A stretch of DNA of 64,000 nucleotides from positions 930,001 through 994,000 of the forward strand of contig NZ_FRBW01000001.1 in assembly GCF_900142725.1 (NCBI RefSeq). The letters run 5' to 3'. Below the pieces are notes generated by a model. It did no database searches. It was not told the origin of the DNA and saw only the letters and a list, made by a program, of their open reading frames with translations. Positions within the stretch are counted from its first letter, which is position 1, and every line of letters starts with the position of its first letter. The translations under genes and the position numbers were made by a program. Shown here piece after piece: positions 53,192-61,345 of the stretch. This DNA comes from Roseibium suaedae. GTDB taxonomy: Bacteria; Pseudomonadota; Alphaproteobacteria; Rhizobiales; Stappiaceae.

Positions 53192-53386
53192 ATGACGACA
53201 CAGCACCAGCTCCAGGGCTTTGCCCGTCCGGATGATTTCTACGCCGACCTTCTGGCCGCTCACGAGGGCCTGACCAAATCCGAAAGCGACGCTCTCAACG
53301 CCCGCCTGATCCTGCTCCTGGCAGCGCAAATCGGCGATGGAGAGGCCTTGAAGGACTGCCTGAAACGCGCGAAGGCTGTGGGGTGA
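53192..53386 (+). CDS. DUF2783 small protein, probable coupling protein MhaB-like
   Basis: 64 residues, soluble and helical: FARPDDFYADLLAAHEGLTK, SESDALNARLILLLAAQIGD and the tail LKDCLKRAKAVG. ATG 53192 follows GGGGGAGG and lies 4 nt after the monooxygenase stop, so the two are coupled. It matches DUF2783 in size and pattern; MhaB of P. putida is a similarly small partner needed to couple NADH oxidation to hydroxylation. The role here is inferred from position. Confidence 0.75.
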   Translation: MTTQHQLQGFARPDDFYADLLAAHEGLTKSESDALNARLILLLAAQIGDGEALKDCLKRAKAVG

Positions 53387-53538
53387 GGGGCAGCAGGCCC
53401 GTCTCGAAGCATGGGCCGCTTGCTCCATTCCGGCTTGCCTCAAGACGCATGAGGTGAAATCGTCAGTTGGGCGAACGAGGCTGAGATTACATATGGCTCT
53501 CGAGCAGGTGTGAGCCTGCGGCATCGGGGTGGTTTTGC

Positions 53539-54420
53539 ATGGACGAATTCGGTGTTTCGATCGTTCAGGCCAGAGACCTTCTGGTTAGCTATGCCACTGA
53601 TTGGGCTCAGCTTCCCATTCAGGACGTTGCGTCTTCAGGCACCGACAACGCCCTGTTCCGGCTCGGGGAGGATGCTGTTCTCAGGCTTCCGAAGCGGCGG
53701 AGCGCCGTGATCCCACTTGAGAAAGAGATCGGTTGGCTGCCGAGGCTGCAGGGATTGCCGCTGTCCGTTCCGGTCCTGCTGTTTCATGGCAGCTCGAAAC
53801 AGGACACAGGCTATGACTTCGGCATCTTCCGCTGGGAGCCGGGGCGGATCGCTGTGCCTGGCGAAATCGCACAGCCGGATCAGGCAGCCATATGCCTGGC
53901 CCGGTTTCTAAGGCAGTTGCATCTGGTTGATCCGCAAGGCGCGCCAGAAGCCGGGCCGGGAAATCACCAGCGCGGGGTTCCGCTCCCGCTTTTAACCGAA
54001 GCGGTTCTTTCAAGCATCGATGTGCTGGAAGACGAGATCGACGTTCTGGCGGCACGAAAGATCTGGGACAAGGCCTGTGCGGCTGTGCCGGTTCAAAGGC
54101 CGGTCTGGATCCATGGAGATCTGAAGGCGGACAACATGCTGGCGCAGGACGGCCGGCTCACCGCCGTTATCGACTGGGGGCTTGCTGCCGTTGGTGATCC
54201 TGCGGTGGACTATGCGGCTGCCTGGACATGGATTGCTCCAGAAAGTCGTGACCTCTTCAGGAGCGAATGCGGCCTGTCCGAGGATGATTGGAGCCGGGCA
54301 AGGGGATGGGCGCTCTATGGAGCCGTGATTGCGCTGAGCTATTATCGCGGAAGGTCCCACGAAGAGCTCTGCCAGCAATGCCGCCAGACGCTGAAACGTC
54401 TTGATTTGGCACTCACCTAA
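53539..54420 (+). CDS. Aminoglycoside phosphotransferase-family kinase
   Basis: 293 residues of the APH/choline-kinase fold. The lobe strand [16 protein letters not shown] carries the ATP-binding lysine region; the catalytic loop is [13 protein letters not shown] (HxDxxxxN), then [20 protein letters not shown] (metal-binding aspartate). Such genes are common in alphaproteobacterial chromosomes and usually do not confer clinical resistance. Substrate unknown. Confidence 0.88.
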   Translation: MDEFGVSIVQARDLLVSYATDWAQLPIQDVASSGTDNALFRLGEDAVLRLPKRRSAVIPLEKEIGWLPRLQGLPLSVPVLLFHGSSKQDTGYDFGIFRWEPGRIAVPGEIAQPDQAAICLARFLRQLHLVDPQGAPEAGPGNHQRGVPLPLLTEAVLSSIDVLEDEIDVLAARKIWDKACAAVPVQRPVWIHGDLKADNMLAQDGRLTAVIDWGLAAVGDPAVDYAAAWTWIAPESRDLFRSECGLSEDDWSRARGWALYGAVIALSYYRGRSHEELCQQCRQTLKRLDLALT

Positions 54421-54440
54421 CGCTGTGTATTTGAGAAAAA

Positions 54441-54517
54441 TGGTCGGAGTGAGAGGATTCGAACCTCCGACCCCCTCGTCCCGAACGAGGTGCGCTACCA
54501 GGCTGCGCTACACTCCG
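54441..54517 (-). tRNA. tRNA-Pro (anticodon CGG)
   Basis: A 77-nt cloverleaf with encoded CCA (54441-54443). Acceptor CGGAGTG pairs with CACTCCG, the D arm begins TAGCGCAGCCTGGTAGCGC, the T arm is GGTTCGAATCC, and the anticodon stem CCTCG/CGAGG frames TTCGGGA with anticodon CGG at 54483-54481. A U run follows on the minus strand. Confidence 0.97.
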
Positions 54518-54519
54518 AA

Positions 54520-54830
54520 CCGATTTTTTATCAAGCAAATCAATGCTTGCCGGGAACCAGTGAGCGTGCCGCCCGTCTGGTGTGGCGGGTTATTAGCACT
54601 GCTGCCGGGCGCCTGCAAGAGGCTTGCAAGGGCGGGATGAAAAAAAGACGAGAGAAAGGCCTGCGCTGGCCGCCTGCCTGTGGATGAGTGAGGCGGCAAA
54701 AGGCTCTTGTGGCAGAGGGCAGGGAAGGGCCGGTCTTCCTGCTGGGGAAAACCCAGACAAAACAGCAGTCCCGGACCCGTTCTAAGCCTTGCGTCCGCAC
54801 GCGGGCTTGGCTATACGATCTCAACTCTTT
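54520..54830. other. Gap between the two tRNA genes
   Basis: 311 bp between divergent tRNA genes. It must hold both promoters. Short open frames here on either strand do not look coding, and no repeat was recognised. Confidence 0.5.
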
Positions 54831-54905
54831 TGGGGCGTCGCCAAGTGGTAAGGCATCGGTTTTTGGTACCGACATTCGGAGGTTCGAATCCTCCCGCCCC
54901 AGCCA
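54831..54905 (+). tRNA. tRNA-Gln (anticodon TTG)
   Basis: A 75-nt cloverleaf: acceptor TGGGGCG with CGCCCCA, D arm CGCCAAGTGGTAAGGCA, anticodon loop TTTTGGT giving TTG, T arm GGAGGTTCGAATCCTCC, and encoded CCA at the end. Confidence 0.97.
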
Positions 54906-55047
54906 GCCTTCCTGCACATCGCTGACTTATCAAAAAAAGCTGCTGGCTTTGCCGCGCTCCTGCGTCTCCATGTTGAAGAAGCTGTCCCGCTGCAGGGGCT
55001 CATGGCTGCCCGGCTTTCAAGATTGATGACAAACCTCTCACTTGCTC

Positions 55048-55270
55048 ATCAACTCTGTGCTTAAGAGTGTTGAAAAGGTCAAGCTGGCCTTTCCTCTCGC
55101 CGTCATTCCGGGCTTGACCCGGAATCCATGCCGTTCCGCCTCCTGAAAACACAGCTTTTCTGTGGGGTGAGGTTACGGCATGGATGCCATGGTCAAGCCA
55201 TGGCAGGACGAATACGGAGGGGATTTCTCCCTCGTAAAAGCTGACTTAGCCAGTTTTCCCGCCCGAAACT
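55048..55270 (+). repeat. Long intergenic repeat, copy A
   Basis: About 223 bp nearly identical, in inverse orientation, to 60993-61193. It contains the palindrome ATTCCGGG-CTTGA-CCCGGAAT (55105-55125). Copy A has about 20 extra bases near 55182-55202 that copy B lacks. Confidence 0.9.
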
Positions 55271-55635
55271 GATCCGCTGGTCCCCTGGACGCAGCAAAGC
55301 GGAGATCCGGGGCCCACTCATTGCCAGAGCTTTGCTGGACGACGCGGAAGATCGCGAAAACGGGTCTGGCTTGAGATCCCTTTCCGCAGGATGCCATCAG
55401 CAGCCTTCTTTGCGCGAGTGGGCCCCGGCTCGCGCTGCGCTTGGCCGGGGGACGATCGAGAGATTGATGACAAACCTAAGGCTTCAGGTTTTTCTTTCCG
55501 CGCCGTCCCGGCCCTGAGCCGGGATCTGTCTAAAAATCCTATTTCTTTCAATAGAATAAATGGGCGAAAGATCCCGGATCTCCGCTTCGCTGCCTCCGGG
55601 AAAGCGCGGTGGCGGGGGGGGGCAGCTCATTAAAA

Positions 55636-55657
55636 AAGCCGGGCGTTTGCCCGGCTT
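55636..55657 (-). terminator. Hairpin with U run on the minus strand
   Basis: AAGCCGGGC (55636-55644) pairs with GCCCGGCTT (55649-55657) around GTTT. On the minus strand it is followed by six U residues, so it resembles a terminator for transcripts coming from the helicase gene. Confidence 0.75.
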
Positions 55658-55798
55658 CAGACTGCTGACTAAGCTTCTACCTCTCCACCGTCATCCTCGG
55701 CCTTGAGCCGAGGACCTAAACAAGTCAATGACTTGCATATGGTCGGGTCAAGCCCGACCATGACGAACGGGAGGGAGGATCCCTTTGTCATCAACCTC

Positions 55799-55820
55799 AA
55801 GCCGGGCAATTGCCCGGCTT
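55799..55820. terminator. Perfect 22-bp palindrome after the helicase gene
   Basis: A fully symmetric palindrome built on AAGCCGGGC and GCCCGGCTT, 19 bp past the stop of the minus-strand helicase gene. It should fold strongly but has no U tract on the minus strand. Confidence 0.6.
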
Positions 55821-55839
55821 TCTTGTCTCAAATCCAGTC

Positions 55840-58020
55840 TTATGACCCGGCCTTGGTGGCCTTGCGCTCGGAGCGGGAAGGCTTGGCCTTTTTCGGGGCC
55901 TTCTTCTTCGGACCGTCAGCTTTCGCCTTGAAGGGCTTCTTGCCTTCCGGCTTGCCGCCGTCCCGGCCTTCGGGGGCCTTGTCGGCGTTCCAGTCGCGGC
56001 GGGCCGGACGCTCGTCCTTGCGGAAGCGGGCCGGACGGTCGCCGCCGTCCTGGTCCCGGCCGCCGTCGCGGGCCAGAGCCTTCATGTCCAGCGGTTCAAA
56101 GGCGGGATGGTTCGGGGCCTGCTCGTCGTCGCCGAAGCGGCGGCGCTTGCCACCCTTGGCCGGACCACGGCCTGCGAAGTCACCACGGGGAGCCCGGTCG
56201 AAATTGCGGTCGCCGCCCCGATCATTACCCCGCTCGCCACCATTGCGGTCATTGCCACGGAACGGACGGTCCATCCGGTCTTCCGAGCCGCCTTCATAGG
56301 CATCCCGGCGCGGGCGTCCACCGCCGCGCGGACCGCCGCCGAAGCCGCCGCGTCCACCGCCACGGTCCTCGAAGGGCGGGGGCGGGGTCTTGCCGCCACG
56401 GGCGTCGAGCACCGTGATCGTGACATTGTCTTCGCCCGTGCCATCGCGGCGGATGACTTCCGCATAACGCTCGCCATGGGCGCCGTCGATCTCGAAACGG
56501 GTCTCGTTCTGGAAGATCTTGATCGCGCCAACTTCCTTCTTGGTCACATGACCGGCGCGGCAGATCATCGGCAGCAGCCAGCGCGGATCGGCGCGGTGCT
56601 TGTGGCCGAGCGACAGGCGGAACCAGACGCCATCTTCGAACTTGCCACGGATCTCGGCGGTGCGGCCGCCCTGTTCACCCGGGCCGCGGCCGCGGATGTT
56701 GTCCTCGGAGGCTTCGGAAACGTCTTCAGGAGCCGGCAGGCGCGACTGGCGCAGCTTCACGAAAGCAGCGGCAATGCGCTCCGCATCGTATTTTTCCAGA
56801 AGCTCGCGGGCAATGGCCAGTTCGTCCGCTTCCATCTCAGCAGAAAGGGACGGATCGGCCAGGAGGCGCTCGCGGTCCTTGGCGCGGATGTCGTCAGCGG
56901 TCGGGGCCGGAGCCCAGGTCACCTTGACGCCGGCAAAATGCAGGGTGCGCTCGGCGGCGCGGCGGCGCGGATAAGGCACCATGAGCACGCAGGTGCCCTT
57001 GCGGCCCGCACGGCCCGTACGGCCGGAGCGGTGCAGCAGGGCGGCCTTGCCGGTCGGCAGGTCGGCGTGGATCACCAGGTCCAGGTTCGGCAAGTCGATG
57101 CCGCGTGCGGCAACGTCCGTTGCGACGCAGACACGGGCCGAGCCGTTCTTCATGGCGGTCAGGGCAGCGGAGCGCTGTTCCTGGCTGAGTTCGCCTGAGA
57201 GCGAGACGATGGAGAAGCCACGGTTCGCCAGACGGCTGGTCAGGCGCTTCACCGCTTCACGGGTCGAGCAGAACAGGATGGCCTTTTCGGCTTCATGCTG
57301 ACGCAGGACGTTGATGATGGCGTTTTCACGCTCGTTCGGCGCAACCGGATGGGCGATGTAGTCGATGTCGCCATGCTGTTCGCGGGCGTTGATCGTGCTG
57401 ATGCGCACCGCATCCCGCTGGAACCGCTGGGCCAGATCCGCGATCGGCTTGGGGACCGTTGCGGAGAACATCAGCGTGCGGCGGCTGGCCGGTGCTGCGT
57501 CCAGAATGAATTCCAGATCCTCGCGGAAGCCCATGTCGAGCATTTCGTCTGCTTCGTCCATGACGACCGCGCGCAGCTCGGACAGGTCCAGGGCGCCGCG
57601 TTCGATATGGTCGCGCAGGCGGCCCGGGGTGCCGACGACGATGTGTGCACCATTGTCCAGGTTGCGGCGTTCGGTGCGCGGGTCCATCCCGCCGACACAA
57701 GAGACGGTCCGGGCATTGGCATCGGCATAAAGCCAGCTCAGCTCATCCTTCACCTGCAGGGCCAGTTCGCGTGTGGGCGCAATGGCCAGGGCAACCGGTG
57801 CGCCTGCAGGGCCCAGGCGCTCTGCGTCGCCCAGGATCGTCGGCGCCAGCGCCAGGCCGAAAGCTACGGTCTTGCCGGAGCCGGTTTGCGCGGACACCAG
57901 AAGGTCGGCATCTGCGGGGGCTTCGGTCAGGACGGCCGACTGCACGGGAGTAAGGGCTTCGTACCCCCGGTTTGCCAAAGCGGCGGCCAACGCCGGGGCG
58001 ACGTTATTGAGATCTGTCAT
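55840..58020 (-). CDS. DEAD-box ATP-dependent RNA helicase (DbpA/DeaD-like) with an RG-rich tail
   Basis: About 726 residues. Helicase motifs: Q motif near GYEALTPVQSAVL, motif I SAQTGSGKT, motif II VVMDEADEML, motif III FSATVP, motif V VATDVAARGIDL and motif VI HRSGRTGRAGRKG. A DbpA-type RNA-binding domain follows at about 475-560 (FEDGVWFRLSLGHKHRADPR), then a disordered tail of glycine/arginine and proline repeats (RGGGRGGFGGGPRGGGRP) and a lysine-rich end. Such proteins remodel rRNA or mRNA, often in the cold. ATG 58020 is preferred; a TTG one codon earlier is possible. Confidence 0.92.
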   Translation of the reverse strand: MTDLNNVAPALAAALANRGYEALTPVQSAVLTEAPADADLLVSAQTGSGKTVAFGLALAPTILGDAERLGPAGAPVALAIAPTRELALQVKDELSWLYADANARTVSCVGGMDPRTERRNLDNGAHIVVGTPGRLRDHIERGALDLSELRAVVMDEADEMLDMGFREDLEFILDAAPASRRTLMFSATVPKPIADLAQRFQRDAVRISTINAREQHGDIDYIAHPVAPNERENAIINVLRQHEAEKAILFCSTREAVKRLTSRLANRGFSIVSLSGELSQEQRSAALTAMKNGSARVCVATDVAARGIDLPNLDLVIHADLPTGKAALLHRSGRTGRAGRKGTCVLMVPYPRRRAAERTLHFAGVKVTWAPAPTADDIRAKDRERLLADPSLSAEMEADELAIARELLEKYDAERIAAAFVKLRQSRLPAPEDVSEASEDNIRGRGPGEQGGRTAEIRGKFEDGVWFRLSLGHKHRADPRWLLPMICRAGHVTKKEVGAIKIFQNETRFEIDGAHGERYAEVIRRDGTGEDNVTITVLDARGGKTPPPPFEDRGGGRGGFGGGPRGGGRPRRDAYEGGSEDRMDRPFRGNDRNGGERGNDRGGDRNFDRAPRGDFAGRGPAKGGKRRRFGDDEQAPNHPAFEPLDMKALARDGGRDQDGGDRPARFRKDERPARRDWNADKAPEGRDGGKPEGKKPFKAKADGPKKKAPKKAKPSRSERKATKAGS

Positions 58021-58623
58021 CAATCACTTTCAAAGGAAGTCTGCGCGGCGCAGCGGGCTCTTGCCGGACAATGCGCGGAAACGCGGTACCATTTGGGCCC
58101 TATATAGGCGGGAAATCCGCTCAGGTCTACAGAAACCGGAAGCACCTGCGTGTCTTCACCCCTTCAAATGCTTGCTCCGGACCGGTTAATTCGTCCCGGA
58201 TGGCTGCCTTTGCGGCCGGACTTGCCGGGTGGCTGCCATTAAGTCTTTAGCCAGCCTGACGGAGAGGCCGGGCCAGCGTTGCATCCATCTGAAGACATTT
58301 TGCTTTCGATTTGGATCAGTCATTTGTGCTGGTTTTGGAATTTTACCTAATGGTTTCTTGCTTGAATTGTTGAATTCTGGATGTTTTTTGATTTCCTGCA
58401 GGGGTAGATTTTTGAGTTGAAGTTTATTTCTCGATTTAATCCATATGATTAGCATTGGGGAGGCGTAACTTACGTATTTTTGACAGTTATTTTTTTAATT
58501 TGATCGATAAGTAGTAATACAAACTCGTTTTGCTCTTAAGTTTAATTGTCCGGATTTACTATTTTGCAAGAGCGGTGAAGTAATCTCCCTCCTCGGTTTG
58601 GTCGTGCAAGAGGAACGGGCTCT
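58021..58623. other. A+T-rich gap upstream of the NIT-domain chemoreceptor gene
   Basis: 603 bp between divergent genes. The 350 bp nearest the chemoreceptor are clearly A+T-rich, with T tracts near 58340-58550, and should contain its promoter. A minus-strand 89-codon frame at 58186-58455 is not convincing: no ribosome site and no recognisable family. Confidence 0.55.
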
Positions 58624-60741
58624 ATGCTGAAATCAATTCGTGTTCAGATCGCCTCATTGGCGGTCATTCCGCTTCTCGCTTTTCTGATCGCGGATGTTAT
58701 CGCTATCACGGGAAGCTATCGTGAGGTGATGCATGACGCAGATCTGGTTCCGCTCACGCGGGTTGCAGAACTTGCGGAAGGCGCCATCGACGAATTGCAG
58801 AAAGAGCGCGGGCGCACCGCCGTCTTCATTGCCTCTAGCTACTCAGCGCAGGGCCGCGGTCTTGTGGACCAGCAGCGCGAAGCGACCAATGCTGCGATGG
58901 CGAGCATGAAGGTCCATGTGGAGGGGATGCATCTTAACGACGCCCGCCTTGAAGCAGTGACCCGGAATGCAGTCTCAGAGCTTGGCAAGCTGCAGGAGTT
59001 CCGCAAGACCGTTGACGGGAAGCAGGCAAGTGCCGCCCAGGTGATCGAGGTCTACTCAGAGACCATCGATGTGGTCAGCGATGTGGTCCGCGCGATCGTG
59101 GAATTCAGCGACGATGCCCGTTTCACCCGGCAGATGAGCTCCTTCTACATGCTTATTGATGCGAAGGAAGCGGGTGGTCTGGCGCGGGCTTATGGCGGTC
59201 AGCTGTTCGCCAAGGTGGCTGCGACCGGCGAAGTGCCTTTTGACCTCTTTCTGAACTATGTGGAGAAGGTCGCCGTTGAGCACGCCAACCTTGACGAATT
59301 CGAGGAACATGCTTCCGAGCGGCAGCTGGCACTTTATGAAAAGACCGTAGCCGGTCCATCTGTCGAAAAGGTCATGGAATGGCGCCAGATCCTGCTGCAT
59401 CTGCCTGAGACCAAGGATGGTCAGGGCATCGATGGTAATGTCTGGTTCGCGGAAGCAACCAAGCGTCTGGAGCTGGTTCGTGAAGTCTCCATGACCTTCA
59501 TTCACTCTGCTGAAGAGCGTGCGCAGGAATTGCTTGATCAGGCCTGGAACGAGGTCATGATCGAAGTGGCGGAAGGCTTGATCCTGCTGCTTGTCACGCT
59601 CGCCATCTGCCTGTGGCAGCTGCGAAGCATCACGGGAGCGCTCAAGGCGATCACCACCAGCCTGAACCGGATCGCCCAGTCTGATCTGGATTTCAAGATG
59701 CCGATGACCGACCGGCGCGACAGCATTGGCGACCTGGCACGTGCCGGCGTTGTCTTCCAGAAGAATGCCCGTGCCCGTGCCGCACTTGAGCGCCAGGCTG
59801 CCGAAGAGCGGGAGCGCGAAGCCAGCCGTCAGAGCCATGTGGAAACCATCATCGAGCACTTCCGCCAGCTGATCGGCCAGGTCAGTGGCAATGTGGACGA
59901 AAAGGTCTCGGGCCTGATCCAGGTGGCCAGCAAGGTCTCCGACATCTCCGGCTCGGCCTCCCGTGCTGCCGATGTGGCTCATGGATCGTCTTCGGACTCG
60001 TCCTCGTCGGTTCAGTCGGTGGCTTCAGCCGCGGAGGAAATGTCGAGCGCCATCAACGAGATCCTGGCCCAGGCAGGCCGGGCGACGACGATCATCTCCA
60101 CGGCCACTGAAGTTGCGACGGCAACGGACCGCAATGTGTCCAGCCTTGCAGAGGCTGCCCAGAAGATCGGTGCTGTGGTTCAGATGATCCGTGACATCGC
60201 CGAGCAGACCAATCTTCTCGCCCTGAACGCGACCATCGAGGCCGCCCGGGCAGGCGAGGCCGGAAAGGGCTTTGCGGTTGTGGCCGCCGAAGTGAAGGAA
60301 CTCTCCAACCAGACCGCAAAGGCGACCGAGGAGATTGCCGGACAGATCCAGGCCGTGCAGGAACTGACGGATGGGGCCGTCGACTCGATCCGCGAGATTT
60401 CGGTCTCCATCGAGAACATCATGGAAGTCACTTCAGCCATCTCGGCTGCGGTGGAAGAACAGAGCGCTGCCACGGGCGAGATTTCCCGCAGCGCCGCCGT
60501 TGCCGCCGATGGCACCTCTCAGGCGCTGCGCAGCGTGGACGGGGTGACCCGCGCCATTCAGCAGACCTCGCAGGAGGCCGGTCACGTGGACGGCATTTCC
60601 AGAGACGTGAAGGACATAGTCGAGGAACTCGCCACCACCGTTCATGGCTTCCTGAAGGAAATGGGCAATGACCTGACCGCCCGCCGCGACGCCCTGCGCC
60701 GCCAGACCGAGGAAAGCCAGAACACCGACCTCGCCGCCTGA
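58624..60741 (+). CDS. Methyl-accepting chemotaxis protein with NIT (nitrate/nitrite-sensing) domain
   Basis: 705 residues. Membrane segments at about 10-30 ([20 protein letters not shown]) and 315-335 ([15 protein letters not shown]) bracket a helical periplasmic NIT domain ([17 protein letters not shown], then [20 protein letters not shown]). HAMP follows ([20 protein letters not shown]), then the signalling hairpin [20 protein letters not shown] near residue 527. NIT domains sense nitrate or nitrite in related proteins; here the ligand is inferred. ATG 58624 has AAGAGGAAC upstream. Ends before a terminator at 60791. Confidence 0.93.
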   Translation: MLKSIRVQIASLAVIPLLAFLIADVIAITGSYREVMHDADLVPLTRVAELAEGAIDELQKERGRTAVFIASSYSAQGRGLVDQQREATNAAMASMKVHVEGMHLNDARLEAVTRNAVSELGKLQEFRKTVDGKQASAAQVIEVYSETIDVVSDVVRAIVEFSDDARFTRQMSSFYMLIDAKEAGGLARAYGGQLFAKVAATGEVPFDLFLNYVEKVAVEHANLDEFEEHASERQLALYEKTVAGPSVEKVMEWRQILLHLPETKDGQGIDGNVWFAEATKRLELVREVSMTFIHSAEERAQELLDQAWNEVMIEVAEGLILLLVTLAICLWQLRSITGALKAITTSLNRIAQSDLDFKMPMTDRRDSIGDLARAGVVFQKNARARAALERQAAEEREREASRQSHVETIIEHFRQLIGQVSGNVDEKVSGLIQVASKVSDISGSASRAADVAHGSSSDSSSSVQSVASAAEEMSSAINEILAQAGRATTIISTATEVATATDRNVSSLAEAAQKIGAVVQMIRDIAEQTNLLALNATIEAARAGEAGKGFAVVAAEVKELSNQTAKATEEIAGQIQAVQELTDGAVDSIREISVSIENIMEVTSAISAAVEEQSAATGEISRSAAVAADGTSQALRSVDGVTRAIQQTSQEAGHVDGISRDVKDIVEELATTVHGFLKEMGNDLTARRDALRRQTEESQNTDLAA

Positions 60742-60790
60742 GGCCCGTCTGCCGGCGCCTTGCCGGTCAAACACACAGCAATCCAGCAAA

Positions 60791-60815
60791 GCCCGGCATC
60801 GGCATGGTGCCGGGC
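60791..60815 (+). terminator. Hairpin after the chemoreceptor gene
   Basis: GCCCGGCA pairs with TGCCGGGC around a 9-nt loop, 50 bp past the chemoreceptor stop. Nearly identical to the hairpin at 61228. Confidence 0.65.
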
Positions 60816-60992
60816 AATAATCTTCGGAACGGGCCCTGCTTTTGAGGACAAACGATCGCGAAAAGCTCGTCATCCCTGCGAAGGCAGGGATCCAGTAACC
60901 TTGGGCGGCAACCTGTTTTTTTAAAGCTGCGTCAGGGAATACTGGCTCCCGGTCTTGATGCTCACGCACCAAACCGGGATGACGACGGAAAG

Positions 60993-61193
60993 GTTTCGGG
61001 CGGGAAAATTGGCTAAGCCAGCTTTCCTGCAAGAGAAATCCCTTCCGTCTTCGTCCTGCCATGCCGAAACTGACCCCACAGAAAATCTGAGCTTTCAGGA
61101 GGCGGAACGGCGTGGATTCCGGGTCAAGCCCGGAATGACGGCGAGAGGAAAGGCTGGTTTCCCGTTTCAGCACTCTCGAGAACAGAGTTGATG
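60993..61193 (-). repeat. Long intergenic repeat, copy B (inverted)
   Basis: About 201 bp matching the reverse complement of 55048-55270 over its whole length, apart from scattered changes and the missing 20-base segment. Includes the same ATTCCGGG/CCCGGAAT palindrome. Confidence 0.9.
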
Positions 61194-61226
61194 ACAGGCG
61201 AACCTGATGCCTTTGTCCGCATCCTG

Positions 61227-61253
61227 AGCCCGGCATCGACATGGTGCCGGGCT
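61227..61253 (+). terminator. Second copy of the chemoreceptor-terminator hairpin
   Basis: AGCCCGGCA pairs with TGCCGGGCT around a 9-nt loop, followed by TTCTGCTTT. One base in the loop differs from the hairpin at 60791. Confidence 0.65.
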
Positions 61254-61345
61254 TTCTGCTTTGCGGAGGGCTTTTCAACAGGGCCGGACCATCTACATTG
61301 TCAGGAGGACTGATCCTTTTCCTGTTCTTCTGCGCCTGGGCCCGG

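Larger units (their letters stand above)
54906..55839. repeat. Repeat-rich intergenic region with several palindromic elements
   Basis: 934 bp without a credible gene. It holds one copy of a long repeat (55048-55270) and at least three other hairpins with 5-nt loops: 55506-55524, 55694-55714 and 55739-55761. The loops are CTTGA, CCTGA or TCAAG. The phrase GATTGATGACAAACCT occurs at 55021 and again near 55461. The last 200 bp hold two terminator-like hairpins. Confidence 0.75.
60742..61345. repeat. Repeat-filled intergenic region after the chemoreceptor gene
   Basis: 604 bp without a gene. It contains two near-identical hairpins (60791-60815 and 61228-61252, 24 of 25 bases the same), a further 8-bp stem palindrome at 60872-60891 (ATCCCTGC and GCAGGGAT), and copy B of the long repeat. 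Confidence 0.75.

Noticed and set aside
53539..54420. Antibiotic-resistance aminoglycoside kinase
   Set aside because: Only the broad kinase fold is visible; such chromosomal homologues usually have other substrates, and no resistance context is present.
56107..57198. Plus-strand open frame of 363 codons opposite the DEAD-box helicase
   Set aside because: Low-complexity alanine-rich antisense product; helicase motifs on the minus strand are complete.
58186..58455. Minus-strand 89-codon frame in the gap before the NIT chemoreceptor
   Set aside because: No ribosome site, biased lysine/asparagine composition from A+T-rich DNA, no recognised family.
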